From contig CP054186.1 of NCBI GenBank assembly GCA_015200025.1, forward strand, positions 124,001 through 188,000: a stretch of 64,000 nucleotides of DNA, in the 5' to 3' direction. The first letter of the stretch is position 1, and every line of letters begins with the position of its first letter. Under the pieces are notes generated by a model. It saw only the letters and a program-made list of their open reading frames with translations. It was not told where the DNA came from and did no database searches. Of this stretch, positions 53,753-63,301 are shown one piece after another. A program made the position numbers and the translations under genes. The stretch is from Phycisphaeraceae bacterium (GTDB taxonomy: Bacteria > Planctomycetota > Phycisphaerae > Phycisphaerales > UBA1924).

Positions 53753-54516
53753 GCGTCGGGTGTCGCGTGGGGGGCGGGAGCGGTGGTGGGATCGATCTCG
53801 CCCGTGGGGGGCACGGGGAGCAGGTCCGCCTGGGTGAGGGTGTCGGGGAGTGCGTCGAGTGATCGTGCCTGATCGATGGTCCACCGCCCGACGCGGGTGC
53901 GTCGGAGCGCGGTGAGGTACCCGCCCGCGCCGACGACGGCGCCGAGGTCTCGTGCGAGAGAACGGATGTAGGTGCCTTTGCCGCAGGCGACTCGGAGCCG
54001 GAGGGAGGGCCATTCGTAGTGGAGGATCTCGCAGGCGTCGACGCGAACGGGTCTTGGTTTGAGCCGATCTGTGAGTGCGTCGGTGCCGTGGCGTCTCGCG
54101 ATGTCGTAGGCACGTCGGCCGTCGATCTTGATGGCGCTGTAGGCGGGCGGGGTCTGCATGATGGTCCCGACGAAGCGGGCGGCGGCGTGTTCGAGAGCGG
54201 GTCGGTCGGGGGGGTGATCGACGGGGACAGGGGTGAGGTCTCCCTCGGCGTCGTCGGTGGTGGAGAGGGCGGAAAGGTCGATGTCGGTGAGGTATTCCTT
54301 GGCGCCGGCCATGACGGCGTTACAGAGGGGCGTGGCCTTGCCGACGAGGACGACGAGGACACCGGTGGCGAGGGGGTCGAGGGTCCCTCCGTGCCCGACC
54401 TTGATGTTTTTGGGCGCGCCGGCGGCCCTGAGCCTCCAGCGGATGTTGGCGCAGACGTGCATGGAGGACGGGCCGCGGGGCTTGTCGATGATGATGATCC
54501 CGGAGGGGGCGGGCAT
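53749..54516 (-). CDS. truB: tRNA pseudouridine-55 synthase
   Basis: The 255-residue enzyme makes pseudouridine 55 in the T loop of tRNAs. Motifs are GIIIIDKPRGPSS, the catalytic GHGGTLDPLATGVL (Asp), QTPPAYSAIKIDGRRAYDIAR and GKGTYIRSLARDLG. No C-terminal PUA domain is present, so it is the shorter form. ATG 54516 (MPAPSGIIIID) is preferred over a TTG 12 codons upstream. Confidence 0.93.
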   Translation of the reverse strand: MPAPSGIIIIDKPRGPSSMHVCANIRWRLRAAGAPKNIKVGHGGTLDPLATGVLVVLVGKATPLCNAVMAGAKEYLTDIDLSALSTTDDAEGDLTPVPVDHPPDRPALEHAAARFVGTIMQTPPAYSAIKIDGRRAYDIARRHGTDALTDRLKPRPVRVDACEILHYEWPSLRLRVACGKGTYIRSLARDLGAVVGAGGYLTALRRTRVGRWTIDQARSLDALPDTLTQADLLPVPPTGEIDPTTAPAPHATPDA

Positions 54517-54667
54517 GGAGAAGCCGGGGGGAGAGCCTTGGGTCACGGTCAAGCAAAGCCCGGGGAGGGGTAGGGATCAAGCCGGGGTGAGGGGCGGGGC
54601 GGGGGTCGGCGAGCGTGGCGGCGGCGTCGGCGGAGGCGGTACACTCCGGGCCCCTGGAGGATCAGGC

Positions 54668-55339
54668 ATGGCGAAGAAAGTGGCGGTTGTGTTGTCGGGG
54701 TGCGGGTTCCTCGACGGGACGGAGATCCAGGAGGCGGTGAGCCTGTTGGTGCACCTGGACCGGGTCGGGCTGGATTCGCAATGCTTTGCGCCCGACGAGG
54801 ACCAGCCGACGATCGTGGACCACGTGTCGGGCGGGGGGAGCAACGAGCGCCGGAACATGATGATCGAGGGGGCGAGGATCTCGCGGGGCCGGATCCGCCC
54901 GCTGGAGGCGCTGTCGGCGGAGGCGTTCGACGGTCTGGCGTTCCCCGGGGGGTTCGGGGTGGTGTCGAACCTGAGCACGTTCGCGAGCGAAGGGGCGACG
55001 TGCCGGGTGCACGCGCACGCGGAGCGGGTGATCCGTGAGTTCCACGCGGCGAAGAAGCCGATCGGGATGTGCTGCATCGCGCCGGTGCTGGCGGCGAAGG
55101 TGCTCGGGCAGAAGTTCGGGGGCCCCGGTGTGACGGTCACGCTGGGGGGCGCCGGGCCGACGCCGGCGGCGGTGGAGGCGATGGGGAACACGCACGAGGT
55201 GAAGGGGGTGACGGAGGTGTGCGTGGACGAGTTGAACCGGATCGTATCGACGCCGGCGTACATGTACGAGGCGAAGCCTCACGCGGTGTTCACGGGGATC
55301 GGGGCGCTGGCGGACGCGATGGCGCGGCTGATCGGATGA
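54668..55339 (+). CDS. elbB: ElbB-type isoprenoid-biosynthesis-associated glyoxalase
   Basis: The 223-residue DJ-1/PfpI-superfamily protein has VAVVLSGCGFLDGTEIQEAV at the start, ARGRIRPLEALSAE-type loops, FPGGFGVVSNLSTFA and the nucleophile-elbow IGMCCIAPVLAAKV with the conserved Cys. ElbB/YhbL is linked to early isoprenoid synthesis and has glyoxalase-like activity in vitro. GGAGG lies 7-11 bases before ATG 54668. The amino-acid permease follows 25 bases later on the same strand. Confidence 0.88.
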   Translation: MAKKVAVVLSGCGFLDGTEIQEAVSLLVHLDRVGLDSQCFAPDEDQPTIVDHVSGGGSNERRNMMIEGARISRGRIRPLEALSAEAFDGLAFPGGFGVVSNLSTFASEGATCRVHAHAERVIREFHAAKKPIGMCCIAPVLAAKVLGQKFGGPGVTVTLGGAGPTPAAVEAMGNTHEVKGVTEVCVDELNRIVSTPAYMYEAKPHAVFTGIGALADAMARLIG

Positions 55340-55364
55340 GGAGTCCTTCGGCGGGCCGAACGGG

Positions 55365-57263
55365 ATGCTGATCTCCGAGAAAAGACCGAGGAACCTGGCG
55401 TGGTACCACGCGGGGCCCCTGCTGTTCGGGGACTGGGGGACGAGCCGGCTGTACGTCTTGGGGCTGGCGTTCTACTACACGGGGCACGCGTCGGTCACGT
55501 ACCTGCTGGTGATGTCGGTCATCATGGCGGCGGTGGCGTGGGCGTACACGATCGTGTGCCGGAGTTTCCCGGACGGGGGCGGGGTGTACTCGGCGGCGCG
55601 TCAGCTGAGCCCGATGCTGTCGGTGATCGGGGCGACGCTCCTGATCTGCGATTTTATCGTGACGGCGGCGTTGTCGGCGGTGGAGGCGTTCCACTACCTC
55701 GGGGCGGGCGCGAACTCGGTGGTCGGGCTGTCGATCGGGGCGATCGCGGCGCTGGGGGTCGTGAACTGGTACGGGGCGAAGAACGCGGGGCGGCTGGCGC
55801 TGCTGATCGCGCTCGCGGCGCTGGCGACGTCGGCGGCGGTGGCGCTGGTGTGCATCCCGCTGATCCCCGAGGGGCTGTCGGCGGCGTCGGCGACGGCGCC
55901 GGGGGTGGACTCGTGGTGGCAGCGGTGGGAGTCGCTGGTGCGGATCGTGCTGGCGCTCTCGGGGGTCGAGGCGGTGGCGAACATGACCGGGCTGATGAAG
56001 CAGCCGGTGGCGAGGGAATCGAAGCGGACGATCTGGCCCGTGCTGTTCGAGGTGGTGCTGCTGAACCTGGTGTTCTGCGTGGCGCTCAACGCGCTGCCCG
56101 GGCTGCGCGACACGGGGGTCCCGGATTACGTGGTGCACGAGGTTCGGGGGGGGCTCTCCAGCGACCAGGTCCCCGCGGAGGTCAAGGAGTACCGGGACAC
56201 GGCCCTCAAGGCGCTGGCGGAGCACGGCGGGACGCGGATGTTCGGGCCGACGACCGGGCGGGTGCTGGAGATCAGCTCGGGGGTGGTCTTCGGGCTGCTG
56301 CTGCTGTCGGCGACGAACACGGCCATCATGGCGATGGTGTCGGTGTTCTACGCGCTGGCGAAGGACGGGGAGCTGCCGTCGCGGCTGACTCGGCTCAACT
56401 ACTCGGGGGTGCCGTGGATCGGGCTGGTGGTGGCGGTGGCGGCGCCGGCGGCGGTGCTGGCGGTGGAGGCGGACCCCAAGGCGCTAGGGGAGTTGTACGC
56501 GATCGGGGTGGTCGGGGCGATCGCGATCAACCTGTTCTCGTGCGCGGCGAACCGTGGGCTGGCGGTGGGCGTGTGGGAGCGGCGGGGGCTGTGGGGGTTG
56601 GCGGGGCTGATGACGGCGATTGAGCTGACGATCATCGTGGCCAAGCCCAACGCGACGGTGTTCGCGGGGGGGATCATCGCGGCGGTGCTGGTGGTCCGGT
56701 ACGTGGCGCGAGCGGGACGGGTCTCGCCGCTACCCGAACCGACGGAGGGGTGGCTCGAGGAGATCCGCTCGGCGAAGATGCCGACGACGGGCGGGCCCCG
56801 GATCATGCTGGCGGCACGCGGACGCGACCAGGCGGAGTTCGCGGTGGACCTGGCGCGTCGCCGCGGGGCGACGCTGTTCGGGATCTTCGTGAGGACGCTG
56901 CGGCTGCTGGACGTGGGCCCTGGTGCGTTGCCTCGGATCGAGGACGACCGCGACGCGCAGGAGGCGCTGGGGACGATCGCGCACATCGCGAAGAAGGCGG
57001 GCGTGGGGTTCGTCCCGATCTACGTGAGCAGCCCGGAGATCTCGTCGGAGATCCTGGATTACACGGTGACGTTCGGGTGCGACACGCTGATCATGGGCAA
57101 GAGCCGGCGTGCGTTGTTCGCGAGGAAACTGGCGGGGGACGTGCTGGCGGAGGTGTCGCAGGGGCTCCCCGAGGGGGTGACGCTGATCACGCGGGCGCCG
57201 GGGCCGTTCGAGCGGGGCGTGGCGATCGGCGGGCACGGCGGAGGGGCCGGGGGCGTGTCGTGA
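55365..57263 (+). CDS. APC-family amino-acid permease fused to a universal-stress-protein-like domain
   Basis: The 632-residue protein has about 12 hydrophobic spans in its first ~440 residues with the APC-type FPDGGGVYSAARQLSP segment and IVLALSGVEAVANMTG. A soluble domain (~470-620) with RIMLAARGRDQAEFAVDLA, TLFGIFVRTLRLLDV and CDTLIMGKSRRALF is USP-like. The domain's glycine-rich nucleotide loop (G-x2-G-x9-G-S/T) is not obvious, although GKSRRALFARKL fits the end. The product would import an amino acid or amine and sense a nucleotide or stress state. Substrate unknown. Confidence 0.82.
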   Translation: MLISEKRPRNLAWYHAGPLLFGDWGTSRLYVLGLAFYYTGHASVTYLLVMSVIMAAVAWAYTIVCRSFPDGGGVYSAARQLSPMLSVIGATLLICDFIVTAALSAVEAFHYLGAGANSVVGLSIGAIAALGVVNWYGAKNAGRLALLIALAALATSAAVALVCIPLIPEGLSAASATAPGVDSWWQRWESLVRIVLALSGVEAVANMTGLMKQPVARESKRTIWPVLFEVVLLNLVFCVALNALPGLRDTGVPDYVVHEVRGGLSSDQVPAEVKEYRDTALKALAEHGGTRMFGPTTGRVLEISSGVVFGLLLLSATNTAIMAMVSVFYALAKDGELPSRLTRLNYSGVPWIGLVVAVAAPAAVLAVEADPKALGELYAIGVVGAIAINLFSCAANRGLAVGVWERRGLWGLAGLMTAIELTIIVAKPNATVFAGGIIAAVLVVRYVARAGRVSPLPEPTEGWLEEIRSAKMPTTGGPRIMLAARGRDQAEFAVDLARRRGATLFGIFVRTLRLLDVGPGALPRIEDDRDAQEALGTIAHIAKKAGVGFVPIYVSSPEISSEILDYTVTFGCDTLIMGKSRRALFARKLAGDVLAEVSQGLPEGVTLITRAPGPFERGVAIGGHGGGAGGVS

Positions 57264-57302
57264 GCGGGGTCCGCCGGGCGGGGGCGGCTACACTCGCGCC
57301 CG

Positions 57303-59762
57303 ATGGACTCACCCGACGCGATCCTGGAGGGTTTGACGACCGCGCAGCGTGACGCCGTGGTGCGCACGGAGGGGCCCGTGCTGGTGCTGGCGGCGGCGGG
57401 GTCGGGCAAGACGCGGGTGATCACGCGGCGGGTGGCGAGGCTCCTTGGGATGGGGGTCCCGCCGTGGGCGATCCTGGCGGTGACGTTCACGAACAAGGCG
57501 GCGGGGGAGATGCGTGAGCGGGTGTCGTCGCTGCTGTCGGAGTTGGGGACTCGGTGGAGCGAACGGTCGCTGCGGGGGCTGACGCTGACGACGTTCCACG
57601 CGCTGGGGGCGAGGCTGCTGCGGCGGTACGCGGAGCGAGCGGGGCCGGCGCTGGGCGTGTCGCCGTCGTTCACGATCTACGACGACTCGGACCAGATGAC
57701 GCTGGTGAAGCGTGTGATCGGGGAATTGCAGTTGTCGACGAGCAACTGGCCGGCGCGAGGGGTGCTGTCAGCGATCTCGGGGGCCAAGAACGAGCTGCTG
57801 GACCCGGAGGGGTACGCGGCGCGGGCGGGGGACTACTACGCGAGGACGGTCGCGAAGGTGTACGCGGGGTACCAGCGCGGGCTTCGGGAGGCGGACGCGG
57901 CGGACTTCGACGACCTGCTGGTGCTGACCGCGAAGTTGCTCTCGAAGGACGCGGAGGTCCGGGCGGAGCTGCGGGCGCGGTGGCGGTACCTGATGATCGA
58001 CGAGTACCAGGACACGAACCGGGCGCAGTTCACGATCGCGAGCCTGCTGGCGGGCGGGGATGCGCCGGGGGACCCGCCGCCGAATATTTTCGTGGTGGGC
58101 GACCCGGACCAGGCGATCTACGGGTGGCGTGGGGCGGACCTCTCGAACATCCTGGACTTTGAGCGTCGGTTCCCCGGGTGCGCGGTGATCAAGCTCGGGG
58201 AGAACTTCCGGTCGAGCGCGCCGATCCTGGCGTGCGCGGACGCTCTGATCAAGCACAACACGCGTCGGAAGGACAAGCCGCTGTTCACGTCGAGGCCGGG
58301 GGGGAGCAAACCCGAGGTGGTCCTCTGCCGGGACGAGCAGCACGAGGCGAGGATGGTGGCGGAGTGGCTCGACGGGCTGCACCGCGGGGCGTGGGGCGGG
58401 GAGCCGCTGGCGTGGCGAGAGATGGCGGTGTTCTACCGGACCAACGCGCTCTCGCGGGTGATGGAGGAGTCGCTGCGTCTGGCGAACGTCCCGTACGTGA
58501 TCGCGCGGGGGACGGCGTTCTACGAGCGCGAGGAGATCAGGAACGCGGTGGCGTACCTGCGGGTGGTGGCGAACCCCTCGGACGCGATCAGCCTCGGGCG
58601 CGTGGTGAACGTCCCGGCCCGCGGGCTGGGGGAGACGTCGCTCGAGAAGATCGAGGCGCACGCGCGGGATACGGGCGTCACGGTGTTCGAGGCCTTGCGC
58701 GGGGCGGGGTCGGTGGGCGGGCTGACGGCCCGGGCGGCGGGCGCGGCGAGGACGTTCGTGGAGCTGGTGGACGGTTGGACCGGGGGCGGCTCGTTCATGG
58801 GACGGGACGTGCCGGGGTCGTTGGCGGGGCTCGTGGAACGGGTGATCGTCGAATCGGGGCTGCAGGGGATGTACCGCCAGCGGGCGAACACGGGCAAGAG
58901 CGACGCGGACGCGCAGCGGCTGGACAACCTCGACGAGCTGGTGAGTTCGGCGCGTCAGTTCGAGTTGGAGTTCGACCCCTCGGGCGATCCGGGGGCGCCC
59001 CCCCCACCCCCCCCACCACCCGCGCCCGGCGACGAGGAACCCGAGGGCGAGACCCCGCCGCTCTTGTCGGTTCTTCGGGGCTTTTTGGAGAGCATCACGC
59101 TGGTGGCCGACGCGGACGCGGTGGACCCCGAGCAGGGGGCGGTGACGCTGATGACGCTGCACGCGGCGAAGGGGCTGGAGTTCCCGGCGGTGGCGATGAT
59201 CGGGCTGGAGGAGAACCTGCTGCCGCACTCGCGGGCACTGACGGACGAGGCGCAGATGGAGGAGGAGCGTCGGCTGTGCTTCGTGGGGATCACGCGGGCG
59301 ATGCGTCACCTTCGGATGACGTCGGCGCGGTACCGCACGCACCGGGGCCTGCCCGAACGGACGATCCCGAGCCGATTCCTGGGCGAACTGCCGGCGGAAC
59401 ACCGGGTGCTGTCGGACCAGTCGGACGTGGGCGGCGGGCTGGGCTCGGCGTGGGGCGGGGGTGGGGGCGGGGGTGGGGGCGGGGGTGGGGAGGACGACCA
59501 GACCGGGGCGGGGCCGACGGGGCGGGCCGGGACGGGCGAGCGGCGGGTGGTGCCCATCGAGGAGGCCGAGCGTCCGTCGCGTGGGTCAGGAGGGAGCGCG
59601 GGCGGGCTGTCGGCGGGCGTGGTGGTGCGTCACCCGCAATTCGGGCAGGGCAAGGTGTTGTCGGTGACGGGGGGGGTCAACGCACGGGCGACGGTGCAGT
59701 TCCAGGGCGTGGGGGTCAAGACGCTGGTGCTGGAGTACGCGAGGCTGCAGCGGGTGCGGTAG
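57303..59762 (+). CDS. pcrA: UvrD/PcrA-type ATP-dependent DNA helicase
   Basis: The 819-residue superfamily 1A helicase has LTTAQRDAVV (Q motif), AAAGSGKT (30-37, Walker A), TFTNKAAGEMRERV (Ia), IDEYQD (~230, motif II), GDPDQAIYGWRGA (III), a motif IV-type NFRSSAPIL, TLHAAKGLEFPAV (V) and FVGITRAMRHL (VI). A C-terminal Tudor-like domain (VVVRHPQFGQGKVLSV) is as in PcrA. Two low-complexity inserts (Pro8 near 560 and a Gly-rich run near 720) come from C- and G-homopolymer-rich DNA. It unwinds duplex in repair and replication-restart. Confidence 0.94.
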   Translation: MDSPDAILEGLTTAQRDAVVRTEGPVLVLAAAGSGKTRVITRRVARLLGMGVPPWAILAVTFTNKAAGEMRERVSSLLSELGTRWSERSLRGLTLTTFHALGARLLRRYAERAGPALGVSPSFTIYDDSDQMTLVKRVIGELQLSTSNWPARGVLSAISGAKNELLDPEGYAARAGDYYARTVAKVYAGYQRGLREADAADFDDLLVLTAKLLSKDAEVRAELRARWRYLMIDEYQDTNRAQFTIASLLAGGDAPGDPPPNIFVVGDPDQAIYGWRGADLSNILDFERRFPGCAVIKLGENFRSSAPILACADALIKHNTRRKDKPLFTSRPGGSKPEVVLCRDEQHEARMVAEWLDGLHRGAWGGEPLAWREMAVFYRTNALSRVMEESLRLANVPYVIARGTAFYEREEIRNAVAYLRVVANPSDAISLGRVVNVPARGLGETSLEKIEAHARDTGVTVFEALRGAGSVGGLTARAAGAARTFVELVDGWTGGGSFMGRDVPGSLAGLVERVIVESGLQGMYRQRANTGKSDADAQRLDNLDELVSSARQFELEFDPSGDPGAPPPPPPPPAPGDEEPEGETPPLLSVLRGFLESITLVADADAVDPEQGAVTLMTLHAAKGLEFPAVAMIGLEENLLPHSRALTDEAQMEEERRLCFVGITRAMRHLRMTSARYRTHRGLPERTIPSRFLGELPAEHRVLSDQSDVGGGLGSAWGGGGGGGGGGGGEDDQTGAGPTGRAGTGERRVVPIEEAERPSRGSGGSAGGLSAGVVVRHPQFGQGKVLSVTGGVNARATVQFQGVGVKTLVLEYARLQRVR

Positions 59763-59786
59763 CGTGTCCCGGTTGAGGCCGGTGGG

Positions 59787-61391
59787 TCAGGCGGGGCGGA
59801 TGCCGCGTGAGAGCGCCTGGACGCGGTCAACCTCTTGACGCTTGACCATGTCGACGACGTGCTTGGGGATGCGCCACTGGGCGAGTTCGGCGGCGGCGGT
59901 GGCGCAGTGCTCGGCGATGCATCGGTACATGAACTTGAAGGCGTCGCGGGGCTGACGCATCTGTTCGAGGGCCTCGACGAGGTCCTGTCGGGTGACGTCC
60001 TCGGCGAAGAAATCCATGACGGAAGGCCCGCCCGAGGGGGTGCCGGAGAGCCCGAGGCTGGCGGCCTTGCTGCAGGCGCGGAGGCGTGCGTTGCAGAGGT
60101 CGAAGAGGGTGGCGCCGGTCCAGGCGAGGCGGTCGACGAAACCCTGCTTGTCGAGGCGGGCCTCCTGGAAGAAGGAGCTGGATTCCTTGAAGAGGAGGTG
60201 CCGCATCTCCCCGGGGAGGAGGATCTTGAACCCCACGCCGTCCTGCTGCATGAGCTTGTTGTTGAAGAGCGGCCAGACGACGGAGCGCATGCGCTCGGGA
60301 TCGCCCGCGACAAGTGTTGGCTCGTCCACGCGGTCGACGACCACGAGCATGGAGGCGTAGCCCAGGCGTGCGAGGGCCTGGCGGAGCCGGTCGAGAAGGG
60401 CGTAGCGGGTCTCGTCGGCGCCGGAGGTCGGGGCCAGGGCGCGGCGGCGGCGGTCGACGAGGGCGAGGGACCGCGCGTAGGACGCGAAGGCCCGACCGCC
60501 CGAGGCGATCTGCTTGCGGACGCGACGGGCGAGCTGTCGGACGCTGAAGACGGACGCGGTGAGGAACCCCAGGACGAAGAGCCCGTACGCCCCGGTGAGG
60601 GTGTAGAGGGCGAGACGCAGGCGCTCGTCGTCGTGAAACTTCGGTTCGGCGAGGAAGAAGAGCCAGACGTACGCGGCGATGAGGGCCGGGGGCATCACGA
60701 TCACGAGGAACCGCGTCAGGAGCGACATCGCCGACACGCCCAGACCGAGGCGACGCCGGAGGGTGAATGAACGCAGATCGGCGTCTTCGGCCTTGTCGTA
60801 GAGGGCCTGGAGGAGGAGGATGTCTCGGCGTGAAGACTCGGGGAGCTGGCGGATGGTCTTGCGCGGGTCCCCGCCGATGACGATGGGCATCTCGCCGCGG
60901 GAGGCGGGGCGTTCGACGCCCAGGACGGCGTCGGTGAGCCGCGTGACGACGGAGGTGAGGACCGCGTCGAGGTGGTCGACGAGGCGGACCTTGGCGAGGG
61001 ACTCGGCGGGGGACTTGAGCCCGTAGCGGGCGTGGATGTGGCCGAGGAAGGCGTTGAGATCGTCGAAGGCGACGAAGAGGACGCGGGCGTCGGGGTGCTT
61101 GGCGTTGTGCTCGCGGACGCGCCCGGCGATCTGCATCCGGATCGCCGTTTTCCCGCTCCCTTTCTCACCGAACGCGACGGCGGAACTCGGGCGGGCGAGG
61201 TCGCCCAGGATGCGGTCGAAATCGGGGTGGAAGGCGGCGAGGGGGCCGAGGGTTTCCGACGGGCCCAGCGTGTTGCCCGAGGGGGACGGTCCGTGGATCA
61301 TCTTCCCGAAGACCTTGTCCGTGCGGGCTTCTTCGCCCACAAAGGGGTTCTCGGCGAGGTTCCAATGCTGGAGAAACTCCTGGATCGTCAT
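59787..61391 (-). CDS. KAP-like P-loop NTPase with two inserted membrane spans
   Basis: The 534-residue protein has Walker A FGEKGSGKTA at 74-83, then two hydrophobic spans at ~225-247 and ~262-284, and only afterwards the Walker B-like LVVVDRVDE at 349-357. This order, with membrane helices inside the ATPase fold between A and B, is the hallmark of the KAP NTPase superfamily. The N-terminal WNLAENPFVGEEARTDKVF resembles ATPases of the ExeA/AAA-16 class (NPF motif), so this assignment is tentative. It converges with the helicase gene. Substrate or partner unknown; the phosphohexomutase gene lies upstream. Confidence 0.7.
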   Translation of the reverse strand: MTIQEFLQHWNLAENPFVGEEARTDKVFGKMIHGPSPSGNTLGPSETLGPLAAFHPDFDRILGDLARPSSAVAFGEKGSGKTAIRMQIAGRVREHNAKHPDARVLFVAFDDLNAFLGHIHARYGLKSPAESLAKVRLVDHLDAVLTSVVTRLTDAVLGVERPASRGEMPIVIGGDPRKTIRQLPESSRRDILLLQALYDKAEDADLRSFTLRRRLGLGVSAMSLLTRFLVIVMPPALIAAYVWLFFLAEPKFHDDERLRLALYTLTGAYGLFVLGFLTASVFSVRQLARRVRKQIASGGRAFASYARSLALVDRRRRALAPTSGADETRYALLDRLRQALARLGYASMLVVVDRVDEPTLVAGDPERMRSVVWPLFNNKLMQQDGVGFKILLPGEMRHLLFKESSSFFQEARLDKQGFVDRLAWTGATLFDLCNARLRACSKAASLGLSGTPSGGPSVMDFFAEDVTRQDLVEALEQMRQPRDAFKFMYRCIAEHCATAAAELAQWRIPKHVVDMVKRQEVDRVQALSRGIRPA

Positions 61392-61485
61392 CGTTTCCCC
61401 GCCCCCCACTCCCCTGACCCACACACCACGACCAACCCCCACCAGCCCCCACCGACCGTGCCGGCGACCACGCGACGGCGGCCGA

Positions 61486-62916
61486 TCAGTGATCGACCTT
61501 ATGGCCCAACCGGGGGGCGAGCATGGCGACGACCTTGTCGAGGGTGGCTTTGTCCTTGGCCTCGGCGTTGAGTCGGAGGAGGGGCTCGGTGTTGCTCTTC
61601 CTGATGTTGGCCCACCACCCGCGCGAGGCGAAGCAATCGAGGGTGACGCCGTCGAGTTCGTCGATGGCGGCGTTCTCCCTCGATCCAGGGCCGAGTTCTT
61701 TCTTGATCGCGGCGATGGCGCCGTCCTTGTCCTCGATCTGGAAGTTGACCTCGCCCGACTGCGCGTACCGGGCGATGGGGCGGATGAGCTCGCTGAGTTT
61801 TTTCGACTGCCCGGAGAGGATGCTGAGGAGGACCGCCATCGCGATGGCGCCCGAGTCGGCGTTGAAGTTGTCGCGGAAATAGAAATGCCCGGAGAGCTCG
61901 CCACCGAAGACGCACCCGTGGTCTGCGAGGGCCTGCTTCATGAAGACGTGCCCGACACGCCCGCGGACGGGGTGGCCGCCGGCCTTGGTGATCTCTTCCT
62001 CGACGGCCTTGGTCGAGCGGAGGTCGTAGGCGACTTTCCCGCCGCCTTCCTGCGCGAGAAAGTGCTTGGCGAGCAACGCGGTAAGGTGATCGCACCCGAC
62101 GATGTGGCCTTTCTCATCGACGGCCATGCACCGATCGGCGTCCCCGTCGTAGCAGAAGCCCACGTCGGCCTTGTGCTTGAGAACCGCCTCCTGGGTCTGC
62201 TTCATGTTGGAGGCGACGAGCGGGTTGGGCTCGTGGGCGAAAACGCCCTTGCTGTTCTCGAAGTTCACCTCGATGATCTCGAATTTGGCGGGCCCGCCGG
62301 CGTCCTTGGGCGTGAGCTTCCCGAAGACGCGGGGGATCATGGTCCCGGCCATCCCGTTGCTGGCGTCAATAACAACCTTGAGAGGCCGGCCGAGGGTAAG
62401 GAATCGGCGGACGTGCTTGGCGTAATCCGCCCACAGATCGCGTTCTTCGTGGCGGCCGTGGGCCTTGACGAGCGTGGCCTTATCGACCATGGCCGCGTGC
62501 TTGCGGACCTCGGCGAGCCCGGTGGTCTCTCCGACGGGCTTGGCCTTGCGCTTGCTGACTTTGAACCCGTTGTAGTTGGGTGGGTTGTGGCTGGCGGTGA
62601 CCTGGACGCCACCTGCGCAGTCGAGGTGGTTGACGGCGAAATAAATGAAGCTGGTGTCGACCATGCCGACGTCGACCACGTCGCCCCCGTGGTCGCGGAT
62701 GCCCTGGATCAGGGCCTTGGCGAGACCGGGCGAGCTGAGCCGCATATCGCGCCCGACGACGATGTTGCGCATCATGGGGGCGGTCTCGCCGGCCTCGGCG
62801 GCGTCCTGGAGCAGGAACTTGCTCACGCCGTAGCCGATCTGCCAGGCCATCGCCTCGTTGAGCATGTCGGGGACGGTGCCCCGGACGTCGTAGGCCTTGA
62901 AGATGCGTCCGAGCAT
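61486..62916 (-). CDS. Phosphomannomutase/phosphoglucomutase
   Basis: The 476-residue alpha-D-phosphohexomutase interconverts hexose 1- and 6-phosphates. The catalytic serine lies in VTASHNPPNYNGFKV, the metal-binding loop is YDGDADRCMAVD, the sugar-binding loop is FGGELSGHFYFRD and the phosphate-binding loop is RKSNTEPLLRL. The start MLGRIFKAYDVRG is the usual family opening. Whether Man or Glc is preferred cannot be told from sequence. GGAGG lies 11-15 bases upstream of ATG 62916. Confidence 0.92.
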   Translation of the reverse strand: MLGRIFKAYDVRGTVPDMLNEAMAWQIGYGVSKFLLQDAAEAGETAPMMRNIVVGRDMRLSSPGLAKALIQGIRDHGGDVVDVGMVDTSFIYFAVNHLDCAGGVQVTASHNPPNYNGFKVSKRKAKPVGETTGLAEVRKHAAMVDKATLVKAHGRHEERDLWADYAKHVRRFLTLGRPLKVVIDASNGMAGTMIPRVFGKLTPKDAGGPAKFEIIEVNFENSKGVFAHEPNPLVASNMKQTQEAVLKHKADVGFCYDGDADRCMAVDEKGHIVGCDHLTALLAKHFLAQEGGGKVAYDLRSTKAVEEEITKAGGHPVRGRVGHVFMKQALADHGCVFGGELSGHFYFRDNFNADSGAIAMAVLLSILSGQSKKLSELIRPIARYAQSGEVNFQIEDKDGAIAAIKKELGPGSRENAAIDELDGVTLDCFASRGWWANIRKSNTEPLLRLNAEAKDKATLDKVVAMLAPRLGHKVDH

Positions 62917-63301
62917 GGTGGGCGATGCCTCCGGGTCGCGGCGGTCCGTCCGGGCCCGGGGCGAAAGCCCGCCCACGCGACCCGACCGTCCTGCGACCGC
63001 CCAGCATAGACGATCACGATACCGAGTATCTTCCGTACGCGAGCGCCCGGGCGGCCTCCGCCTTTCACTCGGCTCCCCAGTCCGACGCAGGGAGACGCGG
63101 CCGGCACTGACCCGTACCACCCGAGTGCCGCGGCACCCCCACGGATCCCCCGGGAGACGGTCCCTGGGAAGTTAATAAACGACATCAAGGTAAAGAGCGC
63201 GAATCTGAAACTTGTGTTGACCGGCGTTCGTAAAAGAACGTCGATCGCCGGGCGGCACGTGTGTGCCACTCGAGCGATCGGGCCACGAGATAAGGTGCCA
63301 T
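62917..63301. other. Divergent intergenic region
   Basis: These 385 bases separate the mutase gene and the small Gly-rich gene. They hold a palindrome GATACCGAGTATC at 63018-63030 and a hairpin CGTTC-GTAAAA-GAACG near 63223-63238. The segment 63170-63240 is the most AT-rich in the neighbourhood and probably carries the promoter of the Gly-rich gene, though no convincing -35/-10 pair was found. Confidence 0.45.
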
